A DNA stretch of 57,015 nucleotides from CAYMKL01 sp964390805 (GTDB lineage Bacteria; Chloroflexota; Anaerolineae; VGOG01): positions 1-57,015 of the forward strand of contig CAYMKL010000031.1 in assembly GCA_964390805.1 (NCBI GenBank). Reading direction: 5' to 3'. The position numbers were made by a program, and so were the translations under genes. Of the stretch, positions 16,558 to 24,968 are shown one piece after another (the stretch's first letter is position 1; the number at the start of each line of letters is the position of its first letter). The notes beneath the pieces were generated by a model. The model was not told the origin of the DNA, made no database searches, and was given only the letters and a program-made list of their open reading frames with translations.

Positions 16558-16749
16558 TCAGCCCACTTTCTCGACGATGAGCAGGAAGTCCACAAAGGTG
16601 GCAGGGAAGGGGGTGACGTTGGGGATGATGCCACTTCATCATATGTACGAAGTGGCCACCACTTCGCCCTCCAGGCTGTTCAGGAATTGCTCCAGTTTGG
16701 TCTGGTCTGCCGTCATCCTGATATTGAATCGGTGAACTCTGTACTTCAT
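16558..16749 (-). pseudogene. Small gene interrupted by a 24-bp palindromic insertion carrying two stops
   Basis: From the ATG at 16749 (AAGGAGGTGAG upstream, a very strong ribosome-binding site) the frame reads MKYRVHRFNIRMTADQTKLE QFLNSLEGEVVA. It is then broken by codons TSYI-stop-stop-SG, and continues in the same frame as IIPNVTPFPATFVDFLLIVE KVG before a TGA at 16558. The interruption contains CCACTTC...GAAGTGG, a palindrome. Removing 24 bp restores a 55-residue protein reading GEVVAIIPNV. I know of similar short hypothetical proteins but no function. It is called a pseudogene unless stop readthrough occurs. Confidence 0.6.
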
Positions 16750-16763
16750 TTTTTCTCACCTCC

Positions 16764-18527
16764 TTATCGCGAGCTTACAACATAGCGCGGTACTCGTTCG
16801 CAGTACCGTACATACTCCTCACCATGGACGTCGCGCAAATGCTCCTCTTCCGTAAGTATCATCGTATGAGCGATAGCCACAAACAGAACCACCCAGCCCA
16901 AGGCATACCAGGACGGCCAAAGCACAGCAAATCCGATCCCATACAGCGCACATCCCAGGATCTGAGGATTCCTGCTCACACGATAGAAGCCACTCTGTTT
17001 CAGCACATTCGCTTCTTGGCCTAACGAGCGACGTAGTCCGAGCGCAGCCATCGCGGTAAACATAATCGCTAGCCCGAGTGCGAGGGAGACCCACCCTGTG
17101 ACCTTGAGGAGCGGACCGACATGCACCGCTGGCCAGTCGGAAGGGCTATAGATGTACGGGAAGCCACCCCAGAGGAAGAAGATCACTGTCTCAATACACA
17201 TGGAAAACGGCGTTAAGCGACCCTTCCGCTGGTAGTCGCATCGGACGAAGACACGAAAGGTGGCAAAGGCGGCGACAAGTAACAGGAGGGCTGACATCAA
17301 GTAGACGGTGAGCACCATCGCGGGACCTTTTGCTTGCCACAGATCGCGGGGCTCGGATGGGAAAAAGCGATCCAGGAATTGCTCACGGAATTTCGGGATG
17401 ATCTCGCAAGCCGAGGAATCAAGGCACTCCAGGCTGAATGAGAAAAAGTAGCCCAGATTGTGCTTGGGCAGTAGATCAAGAATACTGCCAAATCCGCGAA
17501 TGGCACCGCTGTGTCCAATCAAACGCTGGTCGTTCTTAATCCCCTCGACGAAGCCATACGTCACGTTCTGGCCATCGTATGGCGTTGTGGCCTGCTGTTG
17601 GTGCATGTCGGCGATGGTGGCGGGCTGTAGAATGCACCTGTCCTGATAGCAACCATCTCGTAGATGGGCGAGCATAAACTTCGCCATATCAGCAGCCGTC
17701 GAGATCAAGGAGCCGCCTGGATAGTCACTATCGTAGTCTATCGGTTGAGGAATGTGCGTTCCGTCTTCATAGGAGTACCCCACGCCTAGACCAGCCGGCA
17801 TAGGCGGAGACAGCAGATAGCCGCTCCGCTCCATCCCCAGGGGGTGCAGAATGTTTTCCTCAACGTATTGGTCGAACGGGATTCCTGAAACTTGCTCTAC
17901 GACGTAGGCCGCCAGGGCGTAGGCGTGGTTACTGTAGCAAAAGACCTGGCCAGGGGGGCTGGCGCGAGGCGGCATATATTCCGCCAGGTAAGGGCCAAGA
18001 GGCTGCACTGAGGCGGGGTCGGTGTTGCTCCTGTACCGAGGGTCTTCAAAGCCTCCGGTGTGGGTCAGGAGATGGGCCAGGGTGACGGGCGTTGGGAAGT
18101 TGTCATCAATCTGAAAAGTCGTGAGGTATTGATTGACGTTGGTGTGCATGTCCAGTTTGCCCTGTTCCACCAACTGCATGACCGCCGTCGCCACAAACAG
18201 TTTGGAGACCGAGCCGATCCGCACGACCGTGTTTTCGGCGAAGGAAATCTGCTTTTCCATATCCGCAAGCCCATAGCCTTTGGCTACTAGCGGTTGTCCC
18301 TTCTGGACCGCCACAAAAGTCAGGCCAGGAATGTGCCGCTCGGCCATCTGTCCGGCGAAAAACTCGTCGGCGAATCTTTCCAACTCTTGGGGGTCAACCG
18401 TAATCTGCTGAGCGTGGGTGTTCGTGATGGCTTCGTTTCTTTGAGCGAATGCCAGATACGGGGGCCACAACAGAGAGATGATGAAGGCCAATTGCATGAG
18501 AAATGGAAAGTAGTTTCTTGATCGCAT
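16764..18527 (-). CDS. Serine hydrolase fused to an isoprenylcysteine-methyltransferase-like membrane domain
   Basis: The protein has 587 aa. A signal peptide is followed by a beta-lactamase-family domain with SVSK (RIGSVSKLFVATAVMQ), YSN (VFCYSNHAYALAAYV) and HSG (LIGHSGAIRGFGS), i.e. all three active-site motifs. From about residue 400 there are five or so membrane segments ending in a PEMT/ICMT-like region: VSRNPQILGCALYGIGFAV and LTEEEHLRDVHGEEYVRYCE then RVPRYV, the usual C-terminal signature of these methyltransferases. The fusion suggests extracellular hydrolysis linked to a membrane domain acting on lipid or small thiol substrates, but that is inference. GGAGAG lies upstream of the ATG at 18527. 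A 38-codon ORF ends 6 bases before this start. Confidence 0.83.
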   Translation of the reverse strand: MRSRNYFPFLMQLAFIISLLWPPYLAFAQRNEAITNTHAQQITVDPQELERFADEFFAGQMAERHIPGLTFVAVQKGQPLVAKGYGLADMEKQISFAENTVVRIGSVSKLFVATAVMQLVEQGKLDMHTNVNQYLTTFQIDDNFPTPVTLAHLLTHTGGFEDPRYRSNTDPASVQPLGPYLAEYMPPRASPPGQVFCYSNHAYALAAYVVEQVSGIPFDQYVEENILHPLGMERSGYLLSPPMPAGLGVGYSYEDGTHIPQPIDYDSDYPGGSLISTAADMAKFMLAHLRDGCYQDRCILQPATIADMHQQQATTPYDGQNVTYGFVEGIKNDQRLIGHSGAIRGFGSILDLLPKHNLGYFFSFSLECLDSSACEIIPKFREQFLDRFFPSEPRDLWQAKGPAMVLTVYLMSALLLLVAAFATFRVFVRCDYQRKGRLTPFSMCIETVIFFLWGGFPYIYSPSDWPAVHVGPLLKVTGWVSLALGLAIMFTAMAALGLRRSLGQEANVLKQSGFYRVSRNPQILGCALYGIGFAVLWPSWYALGWVVLFVAIAHTMILTEEEHLRDVHGEEYVRYCERVPRYVVSSR

Positions 18528-18532
18528 GTTGG

Positions 18533-18649
18533 CTAGCTCTCCGATTTCCGATGAGAATAGATACTCAGGCCCGCGTTGATGTACCCGCCATCGTCGGCCA
18601 GCACGACGTCATTGCCCACGTCATTCTGATTTCCTCCGTCCGTTTTCAT
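18533..18649 (-). CDS. Small hypothetical ORF translationally coupled to the serine hydrolase
   Basis: ATG at 18649 preceded by GGAGGTC opens a 38-codon frame (MKTDGGNQNDVGNDVVLADD GGYINAGLSIYSHRKSES). Its stop is 6 bases before the ATG at 18527, and the ribosome-binding site of that gene lies within its end. It could be a leader peptide or the relic of a larger gene. No family is recognised. Confidence 0.35.
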   Translation of the reverse strand: MKTDGGNQNDVGNDVVLADDGGYINAGLSIYSHRKSES

Positions 18650-18664
18650 AATCAGACCTCCAGA

Positions 18665-19276
18665 CTAAATAATCATGATGACTGCGCCTAGAGTATGGGC
18701 CACTATTGTCCACCATATCGTCCCGGTTTTCTTTGCCAGGAAACTCAAGTAGAACCCCATCAAGCCTGATCCGATCATCAAACCCAATACATTACCGTTT
18801 GGAGCAACTGACCCAGGCACATAATGCCAAAGTGCAAACCAGATACTGGGCCATACGATCCTGAAGAGGGTGCTATCGGGAAAGAGCTCCATGTACACAC
18901 CGCGCCACAATACCTCTTCAAAAAAACCATTACCGAAATTGGTTGATAATAGAAGGAGGAGTATCCACACGCTCGGTTTCTGGTATTCCATTCCTGGGAT
19001 AAATCTATAAAGTGAAGCCATCAGCAAAGGGAATAGCACAAGTAGAAACACCTTGACATTCAGTCTCTGGGGGCGGATGATCTTGGCTATGCTTTCCTTC
19101 CCAATAATCCAAACAGGAAAGGCTATGCACCAGGTGAGCCAATACAGCACTAAACCAAGATACCATCCTATTCTCCAGTTTTCCCCAAATGCTCCTGACA
19201 ACAACTGGAAAATCGGATACATCACGGCAATCAATATCAAAGGGGCAATGATGGCGGATTTTCGTTTATTGCTCAT
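18665..19276 (-). CDS. CPBP-family intramembrane metalloprotease
   Basis: This 203-aa integral membrane protein has the CPBP (CAAX/Abi) motif set: FFEEVLWRGVYMEL (the EExxxR motif), SIWFALWHYVPG (conserved H), and IVAHTLGAVIMI (second H). These glutamates and histidines form the active site in the Rce1-like family. The physiological substrate is unknown; bacterial members serve in protein processing or bacteriocin self-immunity. A TTG at 19282 is in frame, but GGAGG six bases before ATG 19276 decides the start. It lies on the same strand as its neighbours with short gaps. Confidence 0.88.
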   Translation of the reverse strand: MSNKRKSAIIAPLILIAVMYPIFQLLSGAFGENWRIGWYLGLVLYWLTWCIAFPVWIIGKESIAKIIRPQRLNVKVFLLVLFPLLMASLYRFIPGMEYQKPSVWILLLLLSTNFGNGFFEEVLWRGVYMELFPDSTLFRIVWPSIWFALWHYVPGSVAPNGNVLGLMIGSGLMGFYLSFLAKKTGTIWWTIVAHTLGAVIMII

Positions 19277-19381
19277 ATGCAACCTCCAGGGCTATGTGTC
19301 TGATGATGTAACTCAACTCGTGCTCAGTGAAACCTCTAATTGACGCCGACATAGGGCATCTCAGGGATGAGACGAAAGAAG

Positions 19382-19768
19382 TCAATTCGTACCTCTCTTC
19401 TCGAACACGAATTCACAGTGATCCTTTCCATAGGCGATGGTGTTTTCCCACGAATCGCCCCTATGGAATCTGAGGTCAGTAAATGCTTCGGGAAAGAATC
19501 TGCGGTCCACTTCACAGAACAGCTTCGTTAGCTCTGGAGTCCCTGCCTCAGCAAAGAAGTCATTGAATACACACCTCGTAATCAGGAAGTGGCAGATGTT
19601 CCCATCTTGTCTGGCATACTGTCGCGTATTGAATCGAGGCGCTCCTTTCTGATCCATGAGTCTGTTGAAGGCCATCAGTCGCTCCATCCCGGCGTGGTCA
19701 GTCACATCCATGGAGTTCAGATGATCCCACTGCTCGCTGCAACCGATGGACACAAGTAGTTCTTCCAT
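19382..19768 (-). CDS. L-2-amino-thiazoline-4-carboxylate-hydrolase-like protein, apparently 5'-truncated
   Basis: From the ATG at 19768 a 128-aa product contains HFLITRCVFNDFFAEAGTPE, EVDRRFFPEAFTDLRF and GDSWENTIAYGKDHCEFVF. This is the pattern of the ATC-hydrolase-like domain (PF14196-type). The same frame continues upstream with plausible family sequence (AARVAWGAESEFVKRLCVAP then ALYLELEKRIGRDKAFEV) into the 3' end of the neighbouring gene, yet no ATG, GTG or TTG was found there. The true N-terminus may have been lost by deletion at the boundary with the membrane protein gene at 19870. The function is likely a small hydrolase; activity of the remnant is doubtful. Confidence 0.6.
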   Translation of the reverse strand: MEELLVSIGCSEQWDHLNSMDVTDHAGMERLMAFNRLMDQKGAPRFNTRQYARQDGNICHFLITRCVFNDFFAEAGTPELTKLFCEVDRRFFPEAFTDLRFHRGDSWENTIAYGKDHCEFVFEKRGTN

Positions 19769-19869
19769 TACTTCGAACGCTTTGTCTCTTCCGATCCTCT
19801 TTTCGAGCTCTAGGTAAAGAGCGGGAGCGACACAAAGCCGCTTGACGAATTCCGATTCTGCTCCCCAAG

Positions 19870-20712
19870 CTACACGGGCGGCGAGTTGCGATTTGACGCC
19901 ACGCCGCGCACAAAGAGCGCGAAGGGGACGAAGCAGATCAGCCCCATGATGAAGACCACCACAACATCGGCCAGAACGAATGGCGCAGTGGTTAAGAATG
20001 GCTGTAACAACAAGACGATGATCAACCCGATGAACAACATGCTGGCCTGGAAGAGCAGCCCCAGGCCGGTCACATACCCGAACTCCCTACGTCGCCAAAG
20101 CAGCACCCCACCGATGACCCAGGCCGGAGTGATCAAAAAATCCGAGGCGTGGAGCGCGAGTTCTGTTTCGGCAATCGGTGTCTGATTGGTGAGCGCATTG
20201 ACTATAACGCCGATGACCCGTAAGAAGAACAGGAGACCCAGTCCAGCCAGGACTCCCCCGGAGAGGCGCTCCGGCACAGCACCGGCGAGCCGTTGTTGTA
20301 CTGCTTTCCCGTCAATGCTGACGACCAGGCCGATGAGGGTGTACACACTCAACGTGACCAGCGCGAGATGCAGCAGGAACGCCACGTTGAGTGGCATGGC
20401 AAAGACGTAGACGATGTAATTGTACAGCACAAAGAAAAGCGCACCCGGCCAAAGGAGCAGGCCGATCAGCTTGCCGCGCCACGTGAGCCACATCGAGCCA
20501 AGCAGGATTGGCAGTCCGATAAAGAGATTGACCACGTCACTGGACACGAATGAACGAAGCAGCTCATCAGTTGGGTAGATGGCAGTGCGGTACAGGAGGC
20601 CGGCGACGGACGCAGTCGCCAAAAGTATGGCGATGATGAAAGAGTTGGCATATGTCAGCGCGAGGTCACGCCTGATCGGCAGGCTGGTGTCATGCTCTTG
20701 ATTTGTGTTCAT
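19870..20712 (-). CDS. Multi-pass membrane protein of unknown function
   Basis: This 280-aa protein has about eight hydrophobic segments (for example SFIIAILLATASVAGLLY, NLFIGLPILLGSMWLTW and GLLFFLRVIGVIVNALT) and a short polar N-terminus. No family was recognised. The gene is 54 bp downstream of the ABC-2 permease on the same strand and may belong to that exporter unit. A TTG at 20721 is in frame, but GAGGAG nine bases before the ATG at 20712 favours the latter. Its 3' end abuts the truncated hydrolase gene. Confidence 0.75.
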   Translation of the reverse strand: MNTNQEHDTSLPIRRDLALTYANSFIIAILLATASVAGLLYRTAIYPTDELLRSFVSSDVVNLFIGLPILLGSMWLTWRGKLIGLLLWPGALFFVLYNYIVYVFAMPLNVAFLLHLALVTLSVYTLIGLVVSIDGKAVQQRLAGAVPERLSGGVLAGLGLLFFLRVIGVIVNALTNQTPIAETELALHASDFLITPAWVIGGVLLWRRREFGYVTGLGLLFQASMLFIGLIIVLLLQPFLTTAPFVLADVVVVFIMGLICFVPFALFVRGVASNRNSPPV

Positions 20713-20766
20713 TTCTTTCAACTCCTCGTAAAGTAGCTTGGACAGGACAAGCCTCCCCGGCCGTCC

Positions 20767-21507
20767 TTAGCCCAGAATCAACCGCGCTCGCTTGAAGCGG
20801 GCCATGGCTGCCATGAGCAGCGTCACGTCCAACACCAGCAGGACGGCGACGATGACGAGGATGACCTGCTCGAAGCTGAGAGCCGATAGCACTTCTCTGA
20901 AGCGTGCCCTTCCAGAGTCCGATTCCAGAATGGCGAACAACACAAACTGGAGGATCATGGGAGGGATCAAAAGGACGGCCATCAGGGTTTGCTGGGCCTC
21001 CTGTGCCGTCGCCGCTCGCAGGGAGAACAGCACCCCCGCCCCAGCGGTGAGCATTGCCACCAGGAAGCTGAACGCCAGATCAGCCAGAAGAATGGATGGC
21101 TTGTAGAACAGGATGGAGCCGCCCCAGTTGGCGACGTTCACCGTCACCAGGCTGATCAGCAGGAGTATCAACGTAGCGCCCCAGCCAAAGGCTACAGAGG
21201 TGATGATCTTGCCGAACAGGATAGCCCGGTCGGACAGACGGCTGGCCAGCAGGGTCGGCAGGGTGTGCCGCTCTCGCTCGCCGGCAAAGGAGTCGGGGAT
21301 GGAGATTCCCACCAGGACAAGCGGGGCTATGAAGGAGAGCAGGAGGGACAGCGGGCTCTGCACCCATGTCGCTCCTTCCTGCAATGGGAACAACACGGCC
21401 AGCAGAACCGGGCTGAACATGCCCAGCAGCGCCTGGGCGCGACGGCCCCGGACGCGGAATAGCCCTTTCCTCTCTTTCCACATCACGGTCAAAATATCGT
21501 TCTTCAT
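20767..21507 (-). CDS. ABC-2 type transporter permease
   Basis: This 246-aa membrane subunit starts MKNDILTVMWKERKGLFRVR. The family-typical segment IPDSFAGERERHTLPTLLAS RLSDRAILFGKI (ABC-2 permease 'GERE...LL..P' motif) precedes further membrane helices. It should form the channel of an exporter with the ATPase encoded immediately upstream; the two genes overlap by four bases (ATGA). Substrate is unknown; such pairs export antibiotics, lipids or peptides, or control membrane composition. Confidence 0.88.
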   Translation of the reverse strand: MKNDILTVMWKERKGLFRVRGRRAQALLGMFSPVLLAVLFPLQEGATWVQSPLSLLLSFIAPLVLVGISIPDSFAGERERHTLPTLLASRLSDRAILFGKIITSVAFGWGATLILLLISLVTVNVANWGGSILFYKPSILLADLAFSFLVAMLTAGAGVLFSLRAATAQEAQQTLMAVLLIPPMILQFVLFAILESDSGRARFREVLSALSFEQVILVIVAVLLVLDVTLLMAAMARFKRARLILG

Positions 21508-22436
21508 CTCTCTTCCTCCATCAGAGTTAGGAATACTTCTTCCAGGCTGGCTTTGCCCCGGCGAACTTCTTCCACGGCGATGCCTGCGTTCACCATCAGG
21601 CTGACCAACGGTGCAACGTCGGTGTCTTGGTGCAGATCAATCTCCAGGTGCTGGTTCTGCACCTCAGCAGCGACCACCTCTGGTCGCGCTCGTAATAGTT
21701 GCAGCGCACGCTCGTTGAACCCACGCCCGACGATCTCCACGCGGGGGCCGCCTGCTCTGGCTCGCAACTGATCGGGATGGCCAAGCGCCACCAGCTTGCC
21801 CTCGCGGATCACGGCCACCTGTGCGCACAGCCTCTCCGCCTCCGCCATGTTGTGGGTGGTCAGGAAGACCGTCACCCCCTCGCGGGTGGCCAGGGCCTCC
21901 AGGTCGTCGCGCACCGCCGCCGCAGCCACCACATCGAGGCCGGCTGTCGGCTCGTCCAGGAAGACCAGAGGCGGGCGGTGAAGCATGGCCCTGGCCAGGG
22001 CCAGCTTCTGCTTCATGCCTTTGCTCCACGTCCCTACCCGCTCCTTCCGGCGCTCCCACACGCCCATGTGGGTGAGCAGTTCTTTGATACGAGCCTGCCG
22101 CTCGGCGGCCGGCAAGCGCCAAACCCGACCGTAGAACTCCAGGTTGTCCTCGGCGGTCAGTTGCTCGTAGACGCCGGGGTGTTCGAGGAGTGCTCCAATG
22201 CGAGTGCGAACCTCGTCCGCCTGGGTTCGGGTATCGAAGCCCAGCACCTCGGCTCGCCCAGACGTAGGTTCCAGCAGGCCCAGCAGCAGGTTGATGGTGG
22301 TGGTTTTGCCGGCGCCGTTGGGGCCCAGGAATCCGAAGATAATGCCCGATGGCACCTCCAGCGAGAGGTTGTCTACCGCTCTCACCGTCTCAAAATCGCG
22401 GGTGAGGTTCTCGATACGAATAGCTGTCTCAGTCAT
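21504..22436 (-). CDS. ABC transporter ATP-binding protein (ABC-2 exporter type)
   Basis: The protein has 310 aa, with Walker A GFLGPNGAGKTTTINLLLGL, Q-loop region, signature TWSKGMKQKLALARAMLHRP, Walker B LVFLDEPTAGLD and H-loop LTTHNMAE. A C-terminal domain (VEIVGRGFNERALQLL...) is typical of the CcmA/drug-exporter ATPase group. It energises the permease that follows with a 4-bp overlap. AAGGAGA five bases before the ATG at 22436 supports this start over the longer open frame to 22625. That longer frame would run through the promoter cassette at 22491-22581, further evidence against it. Confidence 0.93.
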   Translation of the reverse strand: MTETAIRIENLTRDFETVRAVDNLSLEVPSGIIFGFLGPNGAGKTTTINLLLGLLEPTSGRAEVLGFDTRTQADEVRTRIGALLEHPGVYEQLTAEDNLEFYGRVWRLPAAERQARIKELLTHMGVWERRKERVGTWSKGMKQKLALARAMLHRPPLVFLDEPTAGLDVVAAAAVRDDLEALATREGVTVFLTTHNMAEAERLCAQVAVIREGKLVALGHPDQLRARAGGPRVEIVGRGFNERALQLLRARPEVVAAEVQNQHLEIDLHQDTDVAPLVSLMVNAGIAVEEVRRGKASLEEVFLTLMEEER

Positions 22437-22490
22437 GGTATGTTCTCCTTGTGTCTTGGCTAGAACGCCATCTCGTCGTGTCTCCCCCAT

Positions 22491-22581
22491 ATTATACCAC
22501 AAATGGCCGATTTGCGCATCGGCCCTCTGGGGGATTTTCGCATTGGACAGGTGTCCAATCTTTTTCTTGGAGATGACCCAA
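22491..22581 (-). promoter_or_regulatory. Promoter cassette copy A (tandem palindromes, TGCG -35, TATAAT -10)
   Basis: Read on the minus strand, a weak palindrome TTGG-N7-CCAA (22567-22581) and the main palindrome ATTGGACACCTGTCCAAT (22542-22559) come first. They are followed by AAAATCCCCCAGA, ATGCGC (-35, 22514-22519), a 17-bp spacer and TATAAT (-10, 22491-22496). The palindrome-to--10 distance is 45 bp. The ABC-2 ATPase ATG is about 55 bp downstream. Here the hairpin before the -10 is GGCCGAT...ATCGGCC rather than the C5/G5 stem of the other copies. Confidence 0.7.
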
Positions 22582-22605
22582 CTGGATCTCGTCAATCTGC
22601 GGGCA

Positions 22606-22647
22606 AGAAAAAACCTTCCAGCCACACTTGTTTGACCAGAAGGTTCT
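22606..22647 (-). terminator. Rho-independent terminator of the peptide ABC operon
   Basis: On the minus strand AACCTTC...GAAGGTT forms a stem directly followed by a run of Ts (22608-22613 region). It lies about 30 bp after the stop of the permease gene ending at 22675, at the end of the importer operon. Confidence 0.8.
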
Positions 22648-22674
22648 CAGAAAAACGACACGGGATATTGGATG

Positions 22675-23640
22675 TCACTCTCTTAGTCTTGGGTCGAGGG
22701 CATCTCGCAGGCCGTTGCCCATCAGATTGGCAGCCAGTACGGTAACAAAGATAAAGACACCGGGGATCACAATCAACTGCGGCGCGCGATAGAGATATTG
22801 CCGCGCCTTAGTGAGCATGTTGCCCCAACTGGGTGTCGGCGGCTGCACCCCCATGCCCAGGAAGCTCAACGCCGTTTCGGTCAAGATCACGTTGCCGATG
22901 GCCAACGAGGCAGCGACGATGATGGGTGAAGTGGCGTTGGGCAGGATGTGACGGAAGATGAGACGAGCGTTGCCGACCCCCACCACCCGGGCTGCATCCA
23001 CAAAATCCCGTGCCCTGAGGGAGAGGAATTCCCCACGCACCAGTCGTGACACACCGATCCAACTCAGCGAGGCAAGCACAAGCGCCATACCGGTCACGCC
23101 GGGCCGGAACACAACGGAAATGAGGATCAACAGAAACAGGCCAGGAATGGCATAGACTATGTCCACAAAGCGCATCAGTAAGCTGTCAACCACGCCCCCA
23201 TAAAAGCCAGCCACCGCCCCGAAAAGCGTGCCGATGGTCAGCGAGACAAGCACGGTCAAAAACGAGATATAGAGGGAGACGCGGCCGCCATAGATGATGC
23301 GAGTCAACACATCGCGCCCCAGTTCGTCGGTGCCCAGCACGTGGACGGGAAGGTCAGGGGACTTGCGGTAGCCTATTGGTTTGAGGGTAGCGCCCAATTC
23401 GATCGCTTCGGGAGTGTAGTGCGTAACGGATCTAGACAAGAGCGGCGCACCAATGGCTCCCAGGACCAAGATGATGACGATAATCCCGCCCAGCATGGCC
23501 AGTTTGTCTCGCCGAAAGCGTTGCCAGGCCATTTGCAGGAGCCCAGGCGTCTCCCGTTCCTCCCAGGCTCGCAGGTCAGCCAAAGCTGCCTCCTGTACTG
23601 TGTTACGAGTTCCTTCGACAGACTCATCGCGAGAGGTCAT
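22675..23640 (-). CDS. Peptide/oligopeptide ABC transporter permease (DppC/OppC type)
   Basis: This 321-aa protein has the DppC-type N-terminal helix after a cytoplasmic tail (MAWQRFRRDKLAMLGGIIVI), the LGTDELGRDVLTRIIYGGRV signature and the EAA loop RARDFVDAARVVGVGNARLI FRHILPN. ALSFLGMGVQPPTPSWG near the end is characteristic of the OppC/DppC group. AGGAG supports the ATG at 23640 over an earlier in-frame one. It pairs with the DppB-type gene upstream; no dedicated ATPase is encoded in the cluster, so ATPases must come from elsewhere. Confidence 0.93.
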   Translation of the reverse strand: MTSRDESVEGTRNTVQEAALADLRAWEERETPGLLQMAWQRFRRDKLAMLGGIIVIILVLGAIGAPLLSRSVTHYTPEAIELGATLKPIGYRKSPDLPVHVLGTDELGRDVLTRIIYGGRVSLYISFLTVLVSLTIGTLFGAVAGFYGGVVDSLLMRFVDIVYAIPGLFLLILISVVFRPGVTGMALVLASLSWIGVSRLVRGEFLSLRARDFVDAARVVGVGNARLIFRHILPNATSPIIVAASLAIGNVILTETALSFLGMGVQPPTPSWGNMLTKARQYLYRAPQLIVIPGVFIFVTVLAANLMGNGLRDALDPRLRE

Positions 23641-23719
23641 ATTGCTTCTCCTAATCCAGTGGATCACAATCTACCAGCAGAGGCGGCCCTCGGCGTGAGC
23701 TCGGTCGAACGCTTCCACG

Positions 23720-23743
23720 CCTGTCCTGAGTGTAGCTGAAGGG
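23720..23743. repeat. CCTGTCCTGAG...GAAGGG-type short palindromic repeat
   Basis: CCTGTCCTGAGTGTAGCTGAAGGG is a variant of the dispersed repeat also found in coding sequence at 29755, 40089 and 55163. It lies in the 209-bp gap between the two permease genes. Confidence 0.55.
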
Positions 23744-23849
23744 CCGCTGAAATGCGGACATGGGAGCCTGCTCTGCTTCATAGGTGGTGATGTACTGAAT
23801 CTATCTACCTGTGAGGGGTTTCTCAGCAGGGTGGTCCAGAGCTTGATGC

Positions 23850-24833
23850 CTAATCGGCTGTGATACGGGGATCCAGGAACCCGTAGGCGATATCGGCCAG
23901 CAGGTTGCCCAGAATGACCAACACTGTACCCATCACCAGAGTGCCCATGACGATGGGGTAATCCCGTTTGGTGGCGGCGTGGTAGGCCAGGCGGCCCATG
24001 CCTGGCCAGCCAAAGATCGTCTCGGTGACTATTGCTCCGCCGACCAGATTGGGCAACGACAGCCCCAGCAGGGTGGCCACCGGGATCAGCGCGTTGCGCA
24101 GGATGTGGCGGATTGTGACCACTCTCTCCCTCAATCCCTTGGCCCGGGCGGTGCGCACGTAATCCTGGCGGATCACCTCCAACACGCTGGCCCGGATGTA
24201 GCGGTTCCAACCGGCAACCTGCAGGATGGACAAGATAGAGGCCGGCATGATCAGATGCTTGAGGAAATCGCTCAGGCTTTTCTCCTGGCCCAGGGTATAC
24301 ATGCCACCGGAGGGCAGCCAGCGAAGCTTGACCGAAAAGAGCAGGATGGCGATCAGGCCGAACCAAAAGCTGGGGATAGATACGCCGGCTGTGCTGAGCA
24401 CGGTGGACACGTTGTCAAACATCGAGTATTGCTTCACCGCCGACCAAACACCCACCGGCAGGGCCAGCCCCAGGCTGATGACAAGAGCAGTGATACTGAG
24501 AATCAACGTGTTGGGCAGCCGATCTGTGATGTTCTTGGCGACCGAGGTTTGGTCAATATAGGAGATGCCCAGGTCACCCTGGAGTAGGCCGCTAACCTCG
24601 CCCCGGCTGTTTGGTGCTACCCCCACCCAGATGAGGTATTGCTGCCATACGGGCTTGTCTAGGCCCATATTGGCCCTGATGCGGGCGACATCCTCCGGGC
24701 TGATATCCACGTTCAGTTCGAAGTGAGCCGTCGGCCCCCCGGGAACGGCGTGGATCAGGGCAAAGGTAATGATGGTGATAACGATGAAGACGGGAATGGA
24801 CTGTAGGATACGACGGACGAGGAATGCTGCCAT
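23850..24833 (-). CDS. Peptide/oligopeptide ABC transporter permease (DppB/OppB type)
   Basis: This 327-aa membrane protein starts MAAFLVRRILQSIPVFIVIT, the standard DppB opening. It has VPGGPTAH, the loop GLDKPVWQQYLIWVGV, the EAA motif RQDYVRTARAKGLRERVVTI RHILRNALIPV and the ending ADIAYGFLDPRI. It lies between the binding-protein gene and the DppC-type gene and forms the other half of the membrane channel. The ribosome-binding site before 24833 is weak (GAGGGAAGAG). Confidence 0.93.
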   Translation of the reverse strand: MAAFLVRRILQSIPVFIVITIITFALIHAVPGGPTAHFELNVDISPEDVARIRANMGLDKPVWQQYLIWVGVAPNSRGEVSGLLQGDLGISYIDQTSVAKNITDRLPNTLILSITALVISLGLALPVGVWSAVKQYSMFDNVSTVLSTAGVSIPSFWFGLIAILLFSVKLRWLPSGGMYTLGQEKSLSDFLKHLIMPASILSILQVAGWNRYIRASVLEVIRQDYVRTARAKGLRERVVTIRHILRNALIPVATLLGLSLPNLVGGAIVTETIFGWPGMGRLAYHAATKRDYPIVMGTLVMGTVLVILGNLLADIAYGFLDPRITAD

Positions 24834-24865
24834 AACTCTTCCCTCGCTTTCTATGTAAGTGCAAA

Positions 24866-24896
24866 GGGGCTGGGACGTCGGCCATGCCCCAGCCCC
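24866..24896 (-). terminator. Intercistronic hairpin between binding-protein and permease genes
   Basis: GGGGCTGGG (24866-24874) and CCCAGCCCC (24888-24896) form a perfect stem just after the binding-protein stop, with TTT following on the minus strand. Such hairpins often attenuate or stabilise so that the binding protein is made in excess over the permeases. Confidence 0.55.
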
Positions 24897-24968
24897 TGCA
24901 TGAGCATCAAGGTAGCAGTGTCCTGTGGCCTAGCGGCTCAAACACCGCTCCTTAATTCAAGCGCCTAT

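Noticed and set aside
16558..16749. Possible selenocysteine or stop-readthrough gene
   Set aside because: Two consecutive TGA codons lie inside a palindromic insertion, and deleting it restores an uninterrupted protein; insertion is the simpler explanation.
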